A DNA stretch of 64,000 bases from Lactobacillus sp. CBA3606 (GCF_002970935.1 NZ_CP027194.1:682001-746000); one strand, 5' to 3'; numbered from the stretch's first letter, positions 1 through 8,528 are shown. The notes: generated by a model from the letters alone, not told the origin. Numbers and translations: made by a program.

Positions 1-154
1 ACGACACGTTTTCCGGACGATTCGTCGTAAGATGAAGAGTGATAAAGTCAGTGAAGCGACGATCCGAAATGCCATCATTGATGACCTTCAAAGCTTCTTA
101 TTTGAGAAGACGGAACGTCACCCAATGATTTTACCGATGTTAATTATGAATTAG
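1..154 (+). CDS. rnj: Ribonuclease J, C-terminal end (partial)
   Basis: Only the last 50 codons are inside the window; reading frame 2 is open from base 2 to the TAG at 152-154. The tail ends in KTERHPMILPMLIMN, which resembles the conserved end of RNase J proteins (a K-K/T-x-R-x-P-M-I-x-P-V/M block). RNase J is a metallo-beta-lactamase-fold 5'-3' exonuclease and endonuclease that processes mRNA and rRNA in Firmicutes. The piece is the C-terminal dimer/tetramer domain, so catalytic motifs are not visible and J1 cannot be told from J2. A terminator follows at once, so it is the last gene of its unit. Confidence 0.7.
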   Translation, partial: RHVFRTIRRKMKSDKVSEATIRNAIIDDLQSFLFEKTERHPMILPMLIMN

Positions 155-161
155 CCCCTTT

Positions 162-189
162 GCCGGAACGCACCTGTTCCGGCTTTTTG
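162..189 (+). terminator. Rho-independent terminator after RNase J gene
   Basis: GCCGGAAC (162-169) pairs with GTTCCGGC (176-183) around a 6-base loop, followed by a T run. It lies 8 bases after the RNase J stop codon. Confidence 0.85.
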
Positions 190-236
190 TGGTGTAAGGG
201 TCAGTTTTAACTGATCGATCTTTGTGAGGTGTAAAT

Positions 237-1193
237 TTGATTGCTGAATACAACATTATTATTAACGAACTAGCTGGCTCTGGTCATGGTAAAACCGTTT
301 GGAAAACTGTTAAACCAATCTTGGAACAACGTCAAATCCGTTTCGAGTATCATGTGTCTGAATATGCTGGACACACCACCCTGCTAGCCACCCAATTTGC
401 GAAAAATTTGCATCGGCAGCCAAATGTCACGCCCATTCTATTGGTGATTGGCGGCGATGGTTCGTTAAATGAAGCACTGAATGGCCTCATGCAGGTTCCA
501 TTAGCAGAACCTATCCCAATTGCCTACCTCCCTGGTGGTTCCGGTAATGACTTTGCTCGCGGACTCGGGATGGCAACTGATCCAGAAATCGCACTTGCTC
601 AAATTCTAAACAATTTACGTCCCCGACCTTTAAACATCGGTGTCTACCATGAAACGTTAAAAAATGACCACCGGTACTTTGTTAATAATGTCGGGTTAGG
701 CTTTGATGCCCAAATCGTTGACGACACTAATCGCAGTAAACAAAAAGGCCGCTTAGGACGTTGGTCCTACTTGAGTAACGCCCTCAAAGCTTACTCCCAA
801 CAGGTCGGTTATCCATTGACTGTTCATGTTGGCCGACAACGTGACACTTATCGGCATGCTTTTTTATGTACGGTCTCTAATCACCCGTACTTTGGTGGCG
901 GCGTTAAGATTCTGCCCCACGCAAATATCCACGATGAACAACTAGAGTTAATTGTTGTAGAGGAACCACATTGGTGGATTATCCTATGGCTGTTTGCCCT
1001 CTTATTAATGGGTGGCCGGCATCTTAACTCACGCTTTGTCCATCATTACCGTAGCGCAAAATTACATCTACTAGTTAATTCCGTTGAAATCGGTCAAATG
1101 GATGGTCAAATTATCGGTAATCGAAATTACGATTTATATTTATCAACCCAAACCTATCCTTTTTGGATTGACACCAGCATTCATGATCATTAA
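237..1193 (+). CDS. YegS/DgkB-type lipid (diacylglycerol) kinase
   Basis: A 318-residue cytosolic lipid kinase of the DAGK catalytic family, close to the usual length of about 300. The nucleotide site GGDG is at residues 72-75 in VIGGDGSLNEALNG, and the second family motif LPGGSGNDFARG follows near residue 98-108. Proteins of this type phosphorylate diacylglycerol or a related lipid from ATP and recycle it into phospholipid synthesis; some relatives have other lipid or sugar substrates. The start is TTG at 237, supported by GAGGTG (226-231) five bases upstream. It stands alone between two terminators. Family assignment is firm; exact substrate is inferred. Confidence 0.88.
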   Translation: MIAEYNIIINELAGSGHGKTVWKTVKPILEQRQIRFEYHVSEYAGHTTLLATQFAKNLHRQPNVTPILLVIGGDGSLNEALNGLMQVPLAEPIPIAYLPGGSGNDFARGLGMATDPEIALAQILNNLRPRPLNIGVYHETLKNDHRYFVNNVGLGFDAQIVDDTNRSKQKGRLGRWSYLSNALKAYSQQVGYPLTVHVGRQRDTYRHAFLCTVSNHPYFGGGVKILPHANIHDEQLELIVVEEPHWWIILWLFALLLMGGRHLNSRFVHHYRSAKLHLLVNSVEIGQMDGQIIGNRNYDLYLSTQTYPFWIDTSIHDH

Positions 1194-1194
1194 T

Positions 1195-1243
1195 AAAAAA
1201 GTCGAACTTACGAAAGGAAATTTTTCGTAAGTTCGACTTTTTT
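1195..1243. terminator. Bidirectional terminator between convergent genes
   Basis: A perfect 15-bp stem, 1201-1215 with 1223-1237, has an A run before it and a T run after it. It can end both the lipid kinase gene (+) and the small gene on the minus strand. Confidence 0.9.
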
Positions 1244-1245
1244 GA

Positions 1246-1449
1246 TTAATCTTCAGAAGCGTTAATTGCTTCCAGAAGCATATTAAGCTGTTCACATTTT
1301 TTTGAAAGATGACTAACCCGCTCATTCAAATGCGGGTAAATCGTGACCACTCGAGAACGATCACGTTGCCGATCAGCTAATCCTTTCAAATGATCCAATT
1401 CCGTATTAGCCTCTTGGTATTCTTCCAGAATTTCAAATCTGTTACTCAC
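1246..1449 (-). CDS. Small charged, probably helical protein, unknown function
   Basis: A 67-residue protein starting MSNRFEILEEYQEANTELDH. An in-frame GTG nine bases further upstream (1458) overlaps the ribosome binding site AAGGGAG, so the GTG at 1449, eight bases after that site, is the better start. The sequence is highly charged, without transmembrane segment, signal peptide or cysteine pair, and has leucine/glutamate spacing compatible with a helical hairpin or coiled coil (LSKKCEQLNMLLEAINASED at the end). I do not recognise the family. A strong bidirectional terminator follows its stop directly. It sits alone between the lipid kinase and the cell-wall hydrolase. Confidence 0.6.
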   Translation of the reverse strand: MSNRFEILEEYQEANTELDHLKGLADRQRDRSRVVTIYPHLNERVSHLSKKCEQLNMLLEAINASED

Positions 1450-1563
1450 CTTAAACACTCCCTTAAAACCATCATTCTTAATTTTTTAATTTAAAAACAG
1501 CAGATTTAATATACCACAACGCCGCTAAATAATAAATCAAAATTTTTGAAAAAATAACTAACG

Positions 1564-1608
1564 CAAAAACAGCCAAGCTAGCCCACTGATCGTAGGAAGC
1601 TGGCTGTT
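1564..1608 (-). terminator. Terminator of the NlpC/P60 hydrolase gene
   Basis: AACAGCCA (1568-1575) plus GCT (1577-1579) pair with AGC (1598-1600) and TGGCTGTT (1601-1608), with one bulged base. On the minus strand the stem is followed by TTTTT. It lies 18 bases after the hydrolase stop. Confidence 0.75.
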
Positions 1609-1625
1609 AGTTTTAACGTTAATTA

Positions 1626-3149
1626 TTAGTTCACCGTACCGGCAAAACTTGGGGCAAAATAAGTGCTGATTGTTTGAACTTGAACATTTTCACCTTCGGT
1701 TGGTGCGGCAACATATTGGTTGTTACCAATATAAATCGCGTCATGCCAAGTCGAACCCCGACTACCCCAGAATAAGATATCGCCTGGTTTAGCATCTGCA
1801 ACTGAATGCGTTGTCACATAACCTTCTTGTGAGACAGTGTTATGTGGCAAACTAATCCCAGCAGCATGCTGGAAGACGTAAGAAACTAAGCCAGAACAAT
1901 CCATCCCGGATAAGCTTGCGCCACCCCAAACATAAGGAATATTTGCATCAGCTAACTTCAAAGCAAGACTAGTCACTGAACCAGTCGTCAAATCAGACGT
2001 GCTAGCAGTGGCAGTACTGCTACTGCTAGTCGTCACTGCTTGTGAGCTTGAACTAGCCTGTGAAGCGGTTGATGTGGCCGCTGAACTGCTGCTTTGCGTC
2101 GTGGTTGTCGTGGCTGCAGTTGAACTGCTTTGACTTGCAGCTGAGCTACTTTGCGTTGCTACTGAACTGCTAGCACTTGCCGTACTGGTACTTTGACTAG
2201 CTGAGCTACTACTTTGGCTCGCAGGAGTCGTGCTGCTTTGACTGGCCGTACTACTACTTTGGCTCGCAACAGAACTACTTTGTGATGCTGATGAACTACT
2301 TTGACTCGCTGTACTGCTGCTTTGACTTGCGGCAGAGCTACTGCTTTGACTAGCGGTGGTACTACTACTGCTAGTCGCCACTGTATTCAAGACAACTGAC
2401 TCAGCAACAGCGGACGTTGAACTGGCAGACGTTGCTGCTGATGAACTAACCTGACTGCTGCTAGTTTCAGAGCTAGCACTGGTCGCATCGGTTGTTGACG
2501 AACTGAGGCTAGCACTTACAGAACCCTGAACTTCTGTATCGCTTGTAGCGCTACTACTGGTTGATGCAGCTGAACTTGCACTAACCTGACTTGTTGAGCT
2601 AGCGCTAGTCGCTGCAGTACTACTACTATTATTGTCAGTCGTAGTCTTCGTTGCTGATGAAGACGCTGCAACTGACGTCTTATTCGCCGTCGTTGCGTTA
2701 GCACTGGTCTTAGCCACTGAGCGAGTTGATTGCTGGGTGCTTGTTCCAGAAACCTTCAATGTTTGACCAGTGACAATAAGATCACTAGACAATCCATTTA
2801 ACTTTTGTAACTTTTGAACTGTCGTTTGATACGCGTCAGCTAAATCCCACAGCGTATCGCCAGCTTTAACGGTATATGTACCTTTTGCTGATGATGTCTG
2901 ACCTGATTTACCACTAACTTGTAATTTTTGACCAACATAAATTAAACTCGTGTTTCCGTTAAGTGCTTGTTGATTTAACTTTTCAATACTCTTAACCGAC
3001 ACCCCATGTTGCTGAGCGAGGCCCCAGACCGTATCGTTTTGCTTAACGGTGACTGAAGCCGCATTGGCAGCTTGTCCTGTGGCAAGCAATAAACCAACGG
3101 CACCAACCGTACTGGCTAGAACCTTGCCCGTTGTATGTGCTTGTGACAT
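1626..3149 (-). CDS. Secreted peptidoglycan hydrolase: two LysM, Ser-rich linker, NlpC/P60
   Basis: A 507-residue exported cell-wall endopeptidase. Residues 1-31 form a Sec signal peptide (hydrophobic VLASTVGAVGLLLATG, cleavage after ANA). Two LysM domains follow (about 32-78 and 90-136), each with the typical DTxWxLA motif, binding glycan strands. A Ser/Thr/Ala/Gln linker runs from about 137 to 385. The last 120 residues are an NlpC/P60 domain with the catalytic cysteine in GMDCSGLVSYVF and the histidine in TWHDAIYIG. The family cuts gamma-D-Glu-diamino acid bonds in stem peptides and helps separate daughter cells. The ATG at 3149 has AAAGGAG eight bases upstream; an in-frame GTG at 3158 overlaps that site and is rejected. 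Such linkers are O-glycosylated in some lactobacilli; that is inference here. Confidence 0.93.
   Translation of the reverse strand: MSQAHTTGKVLASTVGAVGLLLATGQAANAASVTVKQNDTVWGLAQQHGVSVKSIEKLNQQALNGNTSLIYVGQKLQVSGKSGQTSSAKGTYTVKAGDTLWDLADAYQTTVQKLQKLNGLSSDLIVTGQTLKVSGTSTQQSTRSVAKTSANATTANKTSVAASSSATKTTTDNNSSSTAATSASSTSQVSASSAASTSSSATSDTEVQGSVSASLSSSTTDATSASSETSSSQVSSSAATSASSTSAVAESVVLNTVATSSSSTTASQSSSSAASQSSSTASQSSSSASQSSSVASQSSSTASQSSTTPASQSSSSASQSTSTASASSSVATQSSSAASQSSSTAATTTTTQSSSSAATSTASQASSSSQAVTTSSSSTATASTSDLTTGSVTSLALKLADANIPYVWGGASLSGMDCSGLVSYVFQHAAGISLPHNTVSQEGYVTTHSVADAKPGDILFWGSRGSTWHDAIYIGNNQYVAAPTEGENVQVQTISTYFAPSFAGTVN
2010..2700 (-). repeat. Ser-rich tandem repeat coding region
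   Basis: Inside the hydrolase gene a degenerate repeat encodes runs such as ASQSSS and TASQSSS many times. The DNA copies differ by synonymous codon changes (agc/agt/tca), so they are related units and not recent perfect copies. Such tracts are prone to length change. Confidence 0.75.
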
Positions 3150-3258
3150 TAACTTCACTCCTTTGGAAAATTAAAATTTCCTAAATCAGAATTAAAATAC
3201 CGGTGCGCCGCAATTAGACTTTAAGAAAAACTTAACACCTTTTACAAATCATAACTTT

Positions 3259-3333
3259 ATTGTAGCACATTTTAGAAAAATACAAACTACAATCACTTAC
3301 TTTTTTATAAAACAGTCCGTTTAATTTTGTCAA
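3259..3333 (-). promoter_or_regulatory. Promoter region of the hydrolase gene
   Basis: On the minus strand TTGACA (3328-3333) is followed after 17 bases by TTATAA (3305-3310). A second candidate is TGCTACAAT, an extended -10 (hexamer 3259-3264). The upstream promoter would give a leader of about 150 bases before the ATG. Confidence 0.6.
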
Positions 3334-3339
3334 CTAATT

Positions 3340-3480
3340 GCTAGTGCCAGATTAATACAATTAGCCGGTAAACCAATGTTTGAAACCACTATCATTTTTC
3401 TAACAGTTTGATAACCCAACGGTTTTAATGACGCCTGAAACCAAATTCAAGCTGGTCAACTTTGAGTCTCAACTGCTCGC
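3340..3480. other. Intergenic stretch without recognisable content
   Basis: Between the hydrolase promoter and the terminator of the decayed transporter gene I see only AT-rich sequence, with no open frame, hairpin or repeat that I can support. Confidence 0.5.
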
Positions 3481-3482
3481 AC

Positions 3483-3507
3483 AAAAAAAGACCTTTTAGC
3501 AGGCCTT
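3483..3507 (-). terminator. Terminator downstream of decayed transporter gene
   Basis: On the minus strand AGGCCT pairs with AGGTCT (one G-T pair) around GCTAAA, followed by seven T. It lies about 75 bases after the pseudogene's stop codon. Confidence 0.65.
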
Positions 3508-3579
3508 ATTCTGACCAGTTACTCATTTAAATCGTTAGTTTTGACATTTTTTCAAGACCAATATTGTGCTTTAACCATT

Positions 3580-4750
3580 TCAGTTAGTTCGCTTTTGAGT
3601 AACTAGGAAAGCACTATATAACAACAAGGTCACGCTGGCTACCACAATCCCAAATAAAATGAATGAGTTCTCAACACCAAACACCGAAAATAACGCCGAC
3701 GTTAACATGGTCTCGAAAAACATTAATCCCGCAGTCAATGTATTCACACTTGAAATGAGCGACGTGCGTATTTTGTCATTAGCTAAGTCTTGTACAACCG
3801 CATTTAATGAAGTATCGACAAATTCAAAACTAAATTGGATCAAGAGAAACCCCAGTACGATTACCGCGGCCGTATTACTCTTTAAACTAACAAACATCGC
3901 AATTGTGACAGACAAAAATAAAAAGATAGCACGTCTGTTGCCAATTTTTGCTGAGATTTTTTCAATCGACACTGACGCTACAGCAGAAAAAGCTAGCGCA
4001 ATCGTCAAAATAATCGCCGTTTGAAATGCTGAAAAATGTTTGGCAGAGAATAAAAGTTGCGCAAAGTTAAGCAACACTGAAATCGCACTTTGAAAAACTG
4101 AAATTGTCATGACCAAGTATCTGACATGCCTTTTTTTTTAACATTTTAAGCAGTTCAATAGCCAAGTTTTTCAATGACATGGGCAGTTCATCATCGCTAA
4201 GCTTCTCTTCATGGGTTTGTTTTTTTAAGAGGACTAACAATATTATGGCAACTAGTTGCGTCAGAATACCTGCAATAAAAATAGCATCCCATGAAATAGT
4301 TGTTAAGGCCCCGCCTATCAAAGAACTTATCGTGAGTCCAATAATCATAATTGCTTCAAAGATACCTATCTTATGCTGATAGCTTTGCTCTGGATTGATC
4401 TGATAAATCAACGTTTGATCACTACCAGAAATAAGCGACAAGCCAATACCATAGGCTAAAAATCCAACGATTAAACTAAAATAGTTAACCGCAAAGAGCA
4501 TCGTTAATAAATAAATGATGATTAAAACATGGCCAAAGTTCATCGTCCTTCTAGGCCCAAGTCGATCTGTTAAAACTCCAGATGGCAATTCAAAAATGAA
4601 CATGGCTAAGGTTAATAGCGTTTACAAGAACCCAATTTGTAAAGTCGTAAATCCCTGATGGTGTAAATAGTTGATCCAAATAGAACGCTCAAAAAACAAC
4701 GCCCCCCAAAACGCATAAACATATAATCTATTTCTTTTTACGATCGTCAT
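3580..4750 (-). pseudogene. Major facilitator superfamily transporter, broken by a stop and a frameshift
   Basis: The ATG at 4750 (AGGGAG eight bases upstream) opens a frame reading MTIVKRNRLYVYAFWGALFF, typical of the first helix of an MFS drug-type exporter. It meets an in-frame TAA at 4622-4624 (GFL-stop-TLLTLAMFIFELPSG) and then runs on to the loop between helices 6 and 7. There a run of nine A (4131-4139) shifts the frame; eight A would join KK to RHVRYLVMTISVFQSA. The rest, helices 7-12, is intact to the TGA at 3580-3582. The motif A-like loop GVLTDRLGPRRT is still readable. Two independent lesions make this a pseudogene. A sequencing error in the homopolymer could explain the frameshift but not the stop codon. 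Confidence 0.85.
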
Positions 4751-4762
4751 GACTTAATCTCC

Positions 4763-4885
4763 CTAACGTGCATTTACTGGTGTTGCTGTTTTTTCTAATT
4801 GCTTTACTTTTTCGCCCAAGATAAAGTTAGCAGCTACTATCATGAAAGTGGTATCCCAATTATGACAAAGTAAAAAGGCAACAGA
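4763..4885 (-). pseudogene. C-terminal remnant of a second membrane protein gene
   Basis: On the minus strand an open frame of 40 codons ends at TAG 4763-4765, overlapping the region just before the pseudogene's ribosome binding site. It reads SVAFLLCHNWDTTFMIVAAN and continues to KQLEKTATPVNAR. A hydrophobic segment followed by a short charged tail looks like the last helix of an MFS-type permease. It has no start and its frame closes with a TGA upstream. The tail-to-head spacing suggests that it was once the operon partner of the next, also broken, gene. Confidence 0.45.
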
Positions 4886-4889
4886 TCAA

Positions 4890-5029
4890 GCTAAAATCCT
4901 TGTCATATCGCCCTCTAGAATACTATTAACCACTGATATGTCATTCACTAAAATTGCTATCTTAAACGTTCTTTCATTTTCTTATTTAATTTTAATATTA
5001 ACATCAGATTTTAATTTGTCAATTGAATA
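4890..5029. other. AT-rich spacer, possible promoter only
   Basis: No gene seen. On the minus strand TTGACA (5017-5022) is followed after 17 bases by AATATT, a weak promoter candidate that would read towards the decayed transporter genes. Confidence 0.35.
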
Positions 5030-5067
5030 CCAAATAAAAAGAGCATTTGGATGGCCTCCAAACACTC
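5030..5067 (-). terminator. Terminator of the ribose operon
   Basis: An 11-bp stem, 5041-5051 with 5057-5067 (two G-T pairs on the minus strand), has a five-base loop and is followed on the minus strand by TTTTTATTT. It lies 24 bases after the rbsU stop. Confidence 0.85.
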
Positions 5068-5090
5068 TCAATTCATATTTTCAACTCATT

Positions 5091-5975
5091 TTAAATCAAA
5101 ACAGTGACCGTGGCTGCGGCTAAAATCAGGAGTAGCCCCAAAATCGTAATTCGCATTTCCTTTGGGGTTTTCTTTTGGCCTAAGAACCAAATTCCAGTTA
5201 ACGTTGCTAAGACAACCGATGTTTGTGACAAGATAAATCCAGTTGCCAACCCGTTCATATCCGGTTGAGCCGAAATTAAATAGGTCAACGCCGCAAAAGC
5301 AAAGAAGAGTCCTGAAAATATATGCTGATAAGAAACTTTTTCAACTAACGCCAATTTTTCACCACGCACGGTTAACCAAAGTGCATAACCAAGCCCAACT
5401 AATAACATCCCGATAGCTTGTGGTAAAAAGGCCTGCATCCCATTCAAATTAGTGGCTTGTGGGGCGGCAGAATAAGCCCAATAACCAATCTCACCACCGG
5501 CTAACCACAATACCGCACGCCGCAACAACCGCCTATTACCAGCATCTCGCTGCTCTGACCACACTGTCAAGCTGGCCCCAATAATAATTAGAATCAAGGC
5601 CAAGCCGCCGAGAATCTTCGCAGTCATCCCTGGCCAATCACCCAAGGCAATAACGCCCCATAATGAGGCTCCCAGCAATTGAAAGGCCGTGGTTACAGGC
5701 ATTGCCCGCGATGATCCGACCATTGCGAAAGCTTTGAACGTGATAATTTGAGCACTGGCCCAACCAATTCCTGATAAAATGGAAAAAAACAAATCATGGC
5801 CTTGCGGGAGTGACAGGCCTTGGGTCCAAGCAAAAATCAAAGCAAAGATGAAAGTTCCCAGCGTTGAACCTAAAATCTGATTAACGGGACGCCCCCCGAT
5901 TTTTGAAGCGATGGTGGGATATAACCCCCACCCGATTAAGGGCCCTAGCCCAATTAGTAATGCCGTTGCGTGCAT
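5091..5975 (-). CDS. rbsU: Ribose transporter RbsU (GRP family)
   Basis: A 294-residue integral membrane protein with about ten hydrophobic helices (examples TALLIGLGPLIGWGLYPTIA and ITILGLLLILAAATVTVLI), of the glucose/ribose porter family in the drug/metabolite superfamily. In lactobacilli RbsU takes up ribose without phosphorylation, in place of the RbsABC ABC transporter. It is the last gene of rbsR-rbsK-rbsD-rbsU. The ATG at 5975 has AGGAGG upstream and the gap from rbsD is 35 bases. Function is assigned from family plus operon context. A glucose-uptake relative (GlcU) is the main alternative but is unlikely next to rbsD and rbsK. Confidence 0.9.
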   Translation of the reverse strand: MHATALLIGLGPLIGWGLYPTIASKIGGRPVNQILGSTLGTFIFALIFAWTQGLSLPQGHDLFFSILSGIGWASAQIITFKAFAMVGSSRAMPVTTAFQLLGASLWGVIALGDWPGMTAKILGGLALILIIIGASLTVWSEQRDAGNRRLLRRAVLWLAGGEIGYWAYSAAPQATNLNGMQAFLPQAIGMLLVGLGYALWLTVRGEKLALVEKVSYQHIFSGLFFAFAALTYLISAQPDMNGLATGFILSQTSVVLATLTGIWFLGQKKTPKEMRITILGLLLILAAATVTVLI

Positions 5976-6010
5976 ATTGTTTTCCTCCTAGGTGTTTTTA
6001 AGCTGATAAG

Positions 6011-6406
6011 CTAAAAGGTGACGCCACTTTCCAATAAGATATTCGCATAGGACGTCATTTCACCAGTTCGAACAAACGCGCGACACTCATTTAACGCTTG
6101 CTTCATTTCAGTATGCGGAATAAACGTAATTGGCGTATCTGGTAACCGCTTTTTAATTTGTGTCAACATCTGGGGATTGTCCGTTTTAATTTCAGCTGCT
6201 AAATAAATCCGTTGGACTTCTAGTTCTTCTAACACATTATTTAGCACTTGCATAAAACTAGGAATGCCGTTGTCCACGGCTAAATCAATCTTTTCAGTTC
6301 CCATTGGGACTGGCATCCCAGCATCCCCAAGACTTAGTTTATCAAAATGACCCATTTGCGCAATGACCCGAGATAAATCAGAGTTAATCACTTTACCTTT
6401 TTTCAT
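6011..6406 (-). CDS. rbsD: D-ribose pyranase RbsD
   Basis: A 131-residue cytosolic enzyme that interconverts the beta-pyran and beta-furan forms of D-ribose so that ribokinase can use it. It shows the family start [20 protein letters not shown], with the catalytic histidine near residue 20, the block GDAGMPVP, and the closing motif [10 protein letters not shown]. Length equals the family norm. The ATG begins one base after the rbsK stop, so the two are translationally coupled. Confidence 0.96.
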   Translation of the reverse strand: MKKGKVINSDLSRVIAQMGHFDKLSLGDAGMPVPMGTEKIDLAVDNGIPSFMQVLNNVLEELEVQRIYLAAEIKTDNPQMLTQIKKRLPDTPITFIPHTEMKQALNECRAFVRTGEMTSYANILLESGVTF

Positions 6407-6407
6407 T

Positions 6408-7328
6408 TTACTTGTCCTCCTCGATTAATTCACTTTTGTATGGAATAGATGGTTGCGCACCAAACCGTTGGACCGCTAATGATGAAGCTCGATTGCCATA
6501 ACGAATGGCAGTGGCTAAATTACTAAAATCGGGTTCTAGTTGGCTACTCATGGCGCCAATAAAGGTGTCGCCCGCTGACGTCGTATCCACGGCATTTACC
6601 TTGAAAGCTGGAATAATGCCATGTTGCCCAGCGACATCATAAAAGGCCCCTTTGCTGCCAATCGTGATAATAACTGCGGCAATACCAAGTTGATGTAAAT
6701 CAGCCGCTGCTTTTAACATACTTGCTTCATCCGTAATTTTAATTCCCGTCAAGGTCTCAGTTTCAGTTTCGTTGGGGACAATCATATCAGTCACAGCTAA
6801 TAAATCAGCTGGCACCTTAACCATCGCCGGTGCTGGATTCAAAATCGTTTTCACCCCAGCCTGGCGGGCAATTTTGAAGGCAGCCGTCGTACTATCGGTA
6901 GCGCTTTCAAATTGAGCAATGACAAAATCACTGGCTTTAATCAGATTGGCTTGTTCAGCAACATCTGCGGGCGTAAACGCCATATTAGCGCCAGCATGAA
7001 TCATAATTTGATTCTCACCGGCATCATCCACAACCACGTAAGCTTGCCCAGTCGATTGATTTTTCAAAGTGGTCACTCCGGTCAAATCAATCTTTTCTTG
7101 GGTCAACAATTCTAACATCGCTTTACCGGCATCATCATCGCCAACTGCACCAATAAAGTTAGTTTTAGCTGCTGAACGTTGCGCTGCAACAGCTTGATTA
7201 GCCCCTTTACCACCACCCGCTGAAAAGATTTCTTTCGTATGCATCGTTTCACCCGGCTTAGGCATCTGTTTAACCCGAATCGTTCGATCTAAATTAATAC
7301 TACCGATAATTGTGATTGTTTTCATCAT
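6408..7328 (-). CDS. rbsK: Ribokinase RbsK
   Basis: A 306-residue PfkB-family kinase that makes ribose-5-phosphate from ribose and ATP. Visible motifs are the substrate-binding [10 protein letters not shown] near residue 40, NPAPA near 163, and the catalytic [10 protein letters not shown] near 245, whose aspartate is the base. The start is one of two adjacent ATGs (7328 or 7325) after GGAGGTCCCA; an upstream TTG in frame lies inside the binding site. Its product is the substrate of Prs, encoded 1.2 kb upstream. A LacI-type operator precedes it. Confidence 0.96.
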   Translation of the reverse strand: MMKTITIIGSINLDRTIRVKQMPKPGETMHTKEIFSAGGGKGANQAVAAQRSAAKTNFIGAVGDDDAGKAMLELLTQEKIDLTGVTTLKNQSTGQAYVVVDDAGENQIMIHAGANMAFTPADVAEQANLIKASDFVIAQFESATDSTTAAFKIARQAGVKTILNPAPAMVKVPADLLAVTDMIVPNETETETLTGIKITDEASMLKAAADLHQLGIAAVIITIGSKGAFYDVAGQHGIIPAFKVNAVDTTSAGDTFIGAMSSQLEPDFSNLATAIRYGNRASSLAVQRFGAQPSIPYKSELIEEDK

Positions 7329-7373
7329 TGGGACCTCCAATTAATTGTGTGTGTTAATAAGATTATTTGCTGA

Positions 7374-7400
7374 TTAAAACGTTTTATGAAAACGTTTTAA
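7374..7400 (-). promoter_or_regulatory. Double palindromic operator (RbsR and/or CcpA site)
   Basis: Two perfect AAAACGTTTT palindromes (cores 7376-7385 and 7389-7398) are spaced 13 bp centre to centre, and together they form one 27-bp near-palindrome. The right-hand copy, TGAAAACGTTTTAA (7387-7400), also fits a catabolite responsive element at all but one conserved position. The site is between rbsR and rbsK, 46 bases before the rbsK start. It is the obvious target of the LacI-family repressor encoded just upstream. Confidence 0.75.
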
Positions 7401-7432
7401 TAGGCCAACAAAAATATAGCACATTTTGAAAC

Positions 7433-8431
7433 TTAATTCAAATGTGCCGTTGAAAATCTTTCAATTAATTGAACTGGTAACCGTTTTTCTTCCCATGGTT
7501 TTTGCGGCTGTTGAATACGTTCTAACAATAAGGCGGCAGCAGTTTGCCCTAACTCAACTATCGGTTGCGCCACAGTTGTTAACTGTGGGACCACATATTG
7601 ACACATCTCGATGTCATCATAACCCACGATACTATAATCAGCCGGAATTCGTTTGCCGGCCCGTGCCAATCCTAAGTACAGCCCAATCGCAATCTCATCA
7701 CTAACGGCAAATAAAGCCGTGGCTGCCGTCGCTAGAATGGCCGGTACCGCCTGACACCCCGCTTGCTTGGTTAATGCCGTATAGATGATTGGACTATTTT
7801 CCGATGCATAGACCGTTCGAAATCCAGCTAACCGTTGCAAAATATTAGCGGGGGCAGCAGCTGGCAATAAGATAGCGACTTGTTGATGGCCTAATTTTTT
7901 CAAATGTTCAGCCGCCAAACGACCGCCCATAAAGTCATCCGTTAAGACCGCATCACTAACACCTTCAGCCTTCTTTTGATCTAAAACAATAAACGGATGC
8001 TGATTCGCCCGTAAAATCTGATTAATGGCCTGATTAGAAACCGCTGAACTGGCAATAATAAACCCATCAACGCCGCGACGACTTAACTCGGCCAGATAAC
8101 TTTGTTCCTTAGTTTCATCCAAATCAGCATTACACAACATCGTAATAAAATTTTCTTGATATAAGCCAGCCTCAATTCCTCGAATTAAGGCACTAAAAAA
8201 TGGATTCGTAATATCCGGGACTAATACCCCAATCGTTTGACTCCGTTTCATGACCATCCGCCGAGCAAAATAATCAGGCTCATAATTAAGATCATCTTTA
8301 GCCGCAATAACTTTGGCGACTGTTTTAGTACTAAATTTATCACCGTTACCATTTAAAATTTGTGAAACCGTTGAAATTGACACCCCTGAATGTTTGGCGA
8401 CATCCTTAATCGTAATGGCTTTATTCTTCAA
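7433..8431 (-). CDS. rbsR: LacI-family ribose operon repressor RbsR
   Basis: A 332-residue transcription regulator. The N-terminal LacI helix-turn-helix reads AITIKDVAKHSGVSISTVSQ and is followed by the hinge; from about residue 60 there is a periplasmic-binding-protein-like sensor domain (RSQTIGVLVPDITNPFFSAL, DGFIIASSAVS). It presumably binds ribose or a phosphorylated derivative and controls rbsKDU through the palindromes downstream. The start is TTG at 8431 with AAGGGGG about nine bases upstream. It is the first gene of the unit, co-oriented with rbsK. The assignment as RbsR rests on context. Confidence 0.9.
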   Translation of the reverse strand: MKNKAITIKDVAKHSGVSISTVSQILNGNGDKFSTKTVAKVIAAKDDLNYEPDYFARRMVMKRSQTIGVLVPDITNPFFSALIRGIEAGLYQENFITMLCNADLDETKEQSYLAELSRRGVDGFIIASSAVSNQAINQILRANQHPFIVLDQKKAEGVSDAVLTDDFMGGRLAAEHLKKLGHQQVAILLPAAAPANILQRLAGFRTVYASENSPIIYTALTKQAGCQAVPAILATAATALFAVSDEIAIGLYLGLARAGKRIPADYSIVGYDDIEMCQYVVPQLTTVAQPIVELGQTAAALLLERIQQPQKPWEEKRLPVQLIERFSTAHLN

Positions 8432-8496
8432 TTACAGCCACCCCCTTAATAACAATAGCCTTATTGTATAACAGATTGGTGCCTTTACCTAGTCGA

Positions 8497-8528
8497 ATAA
8501 AAAGAGAACCCCTGGTAACTGGGCTCCC
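8497..8528 (-). terminator. Terminator of prs
   Basis: An 8-bp stem, 8504-8511 with 8521-8528 (two G-T pairs on the minus strand), is followed on the minus strand by TTTTTATT. It lies 15 bases after the prs stop. Confidence 0.75.

Noticed and set aside
2010-2700. Regular repeats resembling a CRISPR array
   Set aside because: Units are short, in frame with a serine-rich protein linker, and have no unique spacers or cas genes.
3659-4024. Open frame of 121 codons on the plus strand
   Set aside because: It is the mirror of the decayed MFS gene; translation shows no ribosome binding site and low-complexity antisense of hydrophobic helices.
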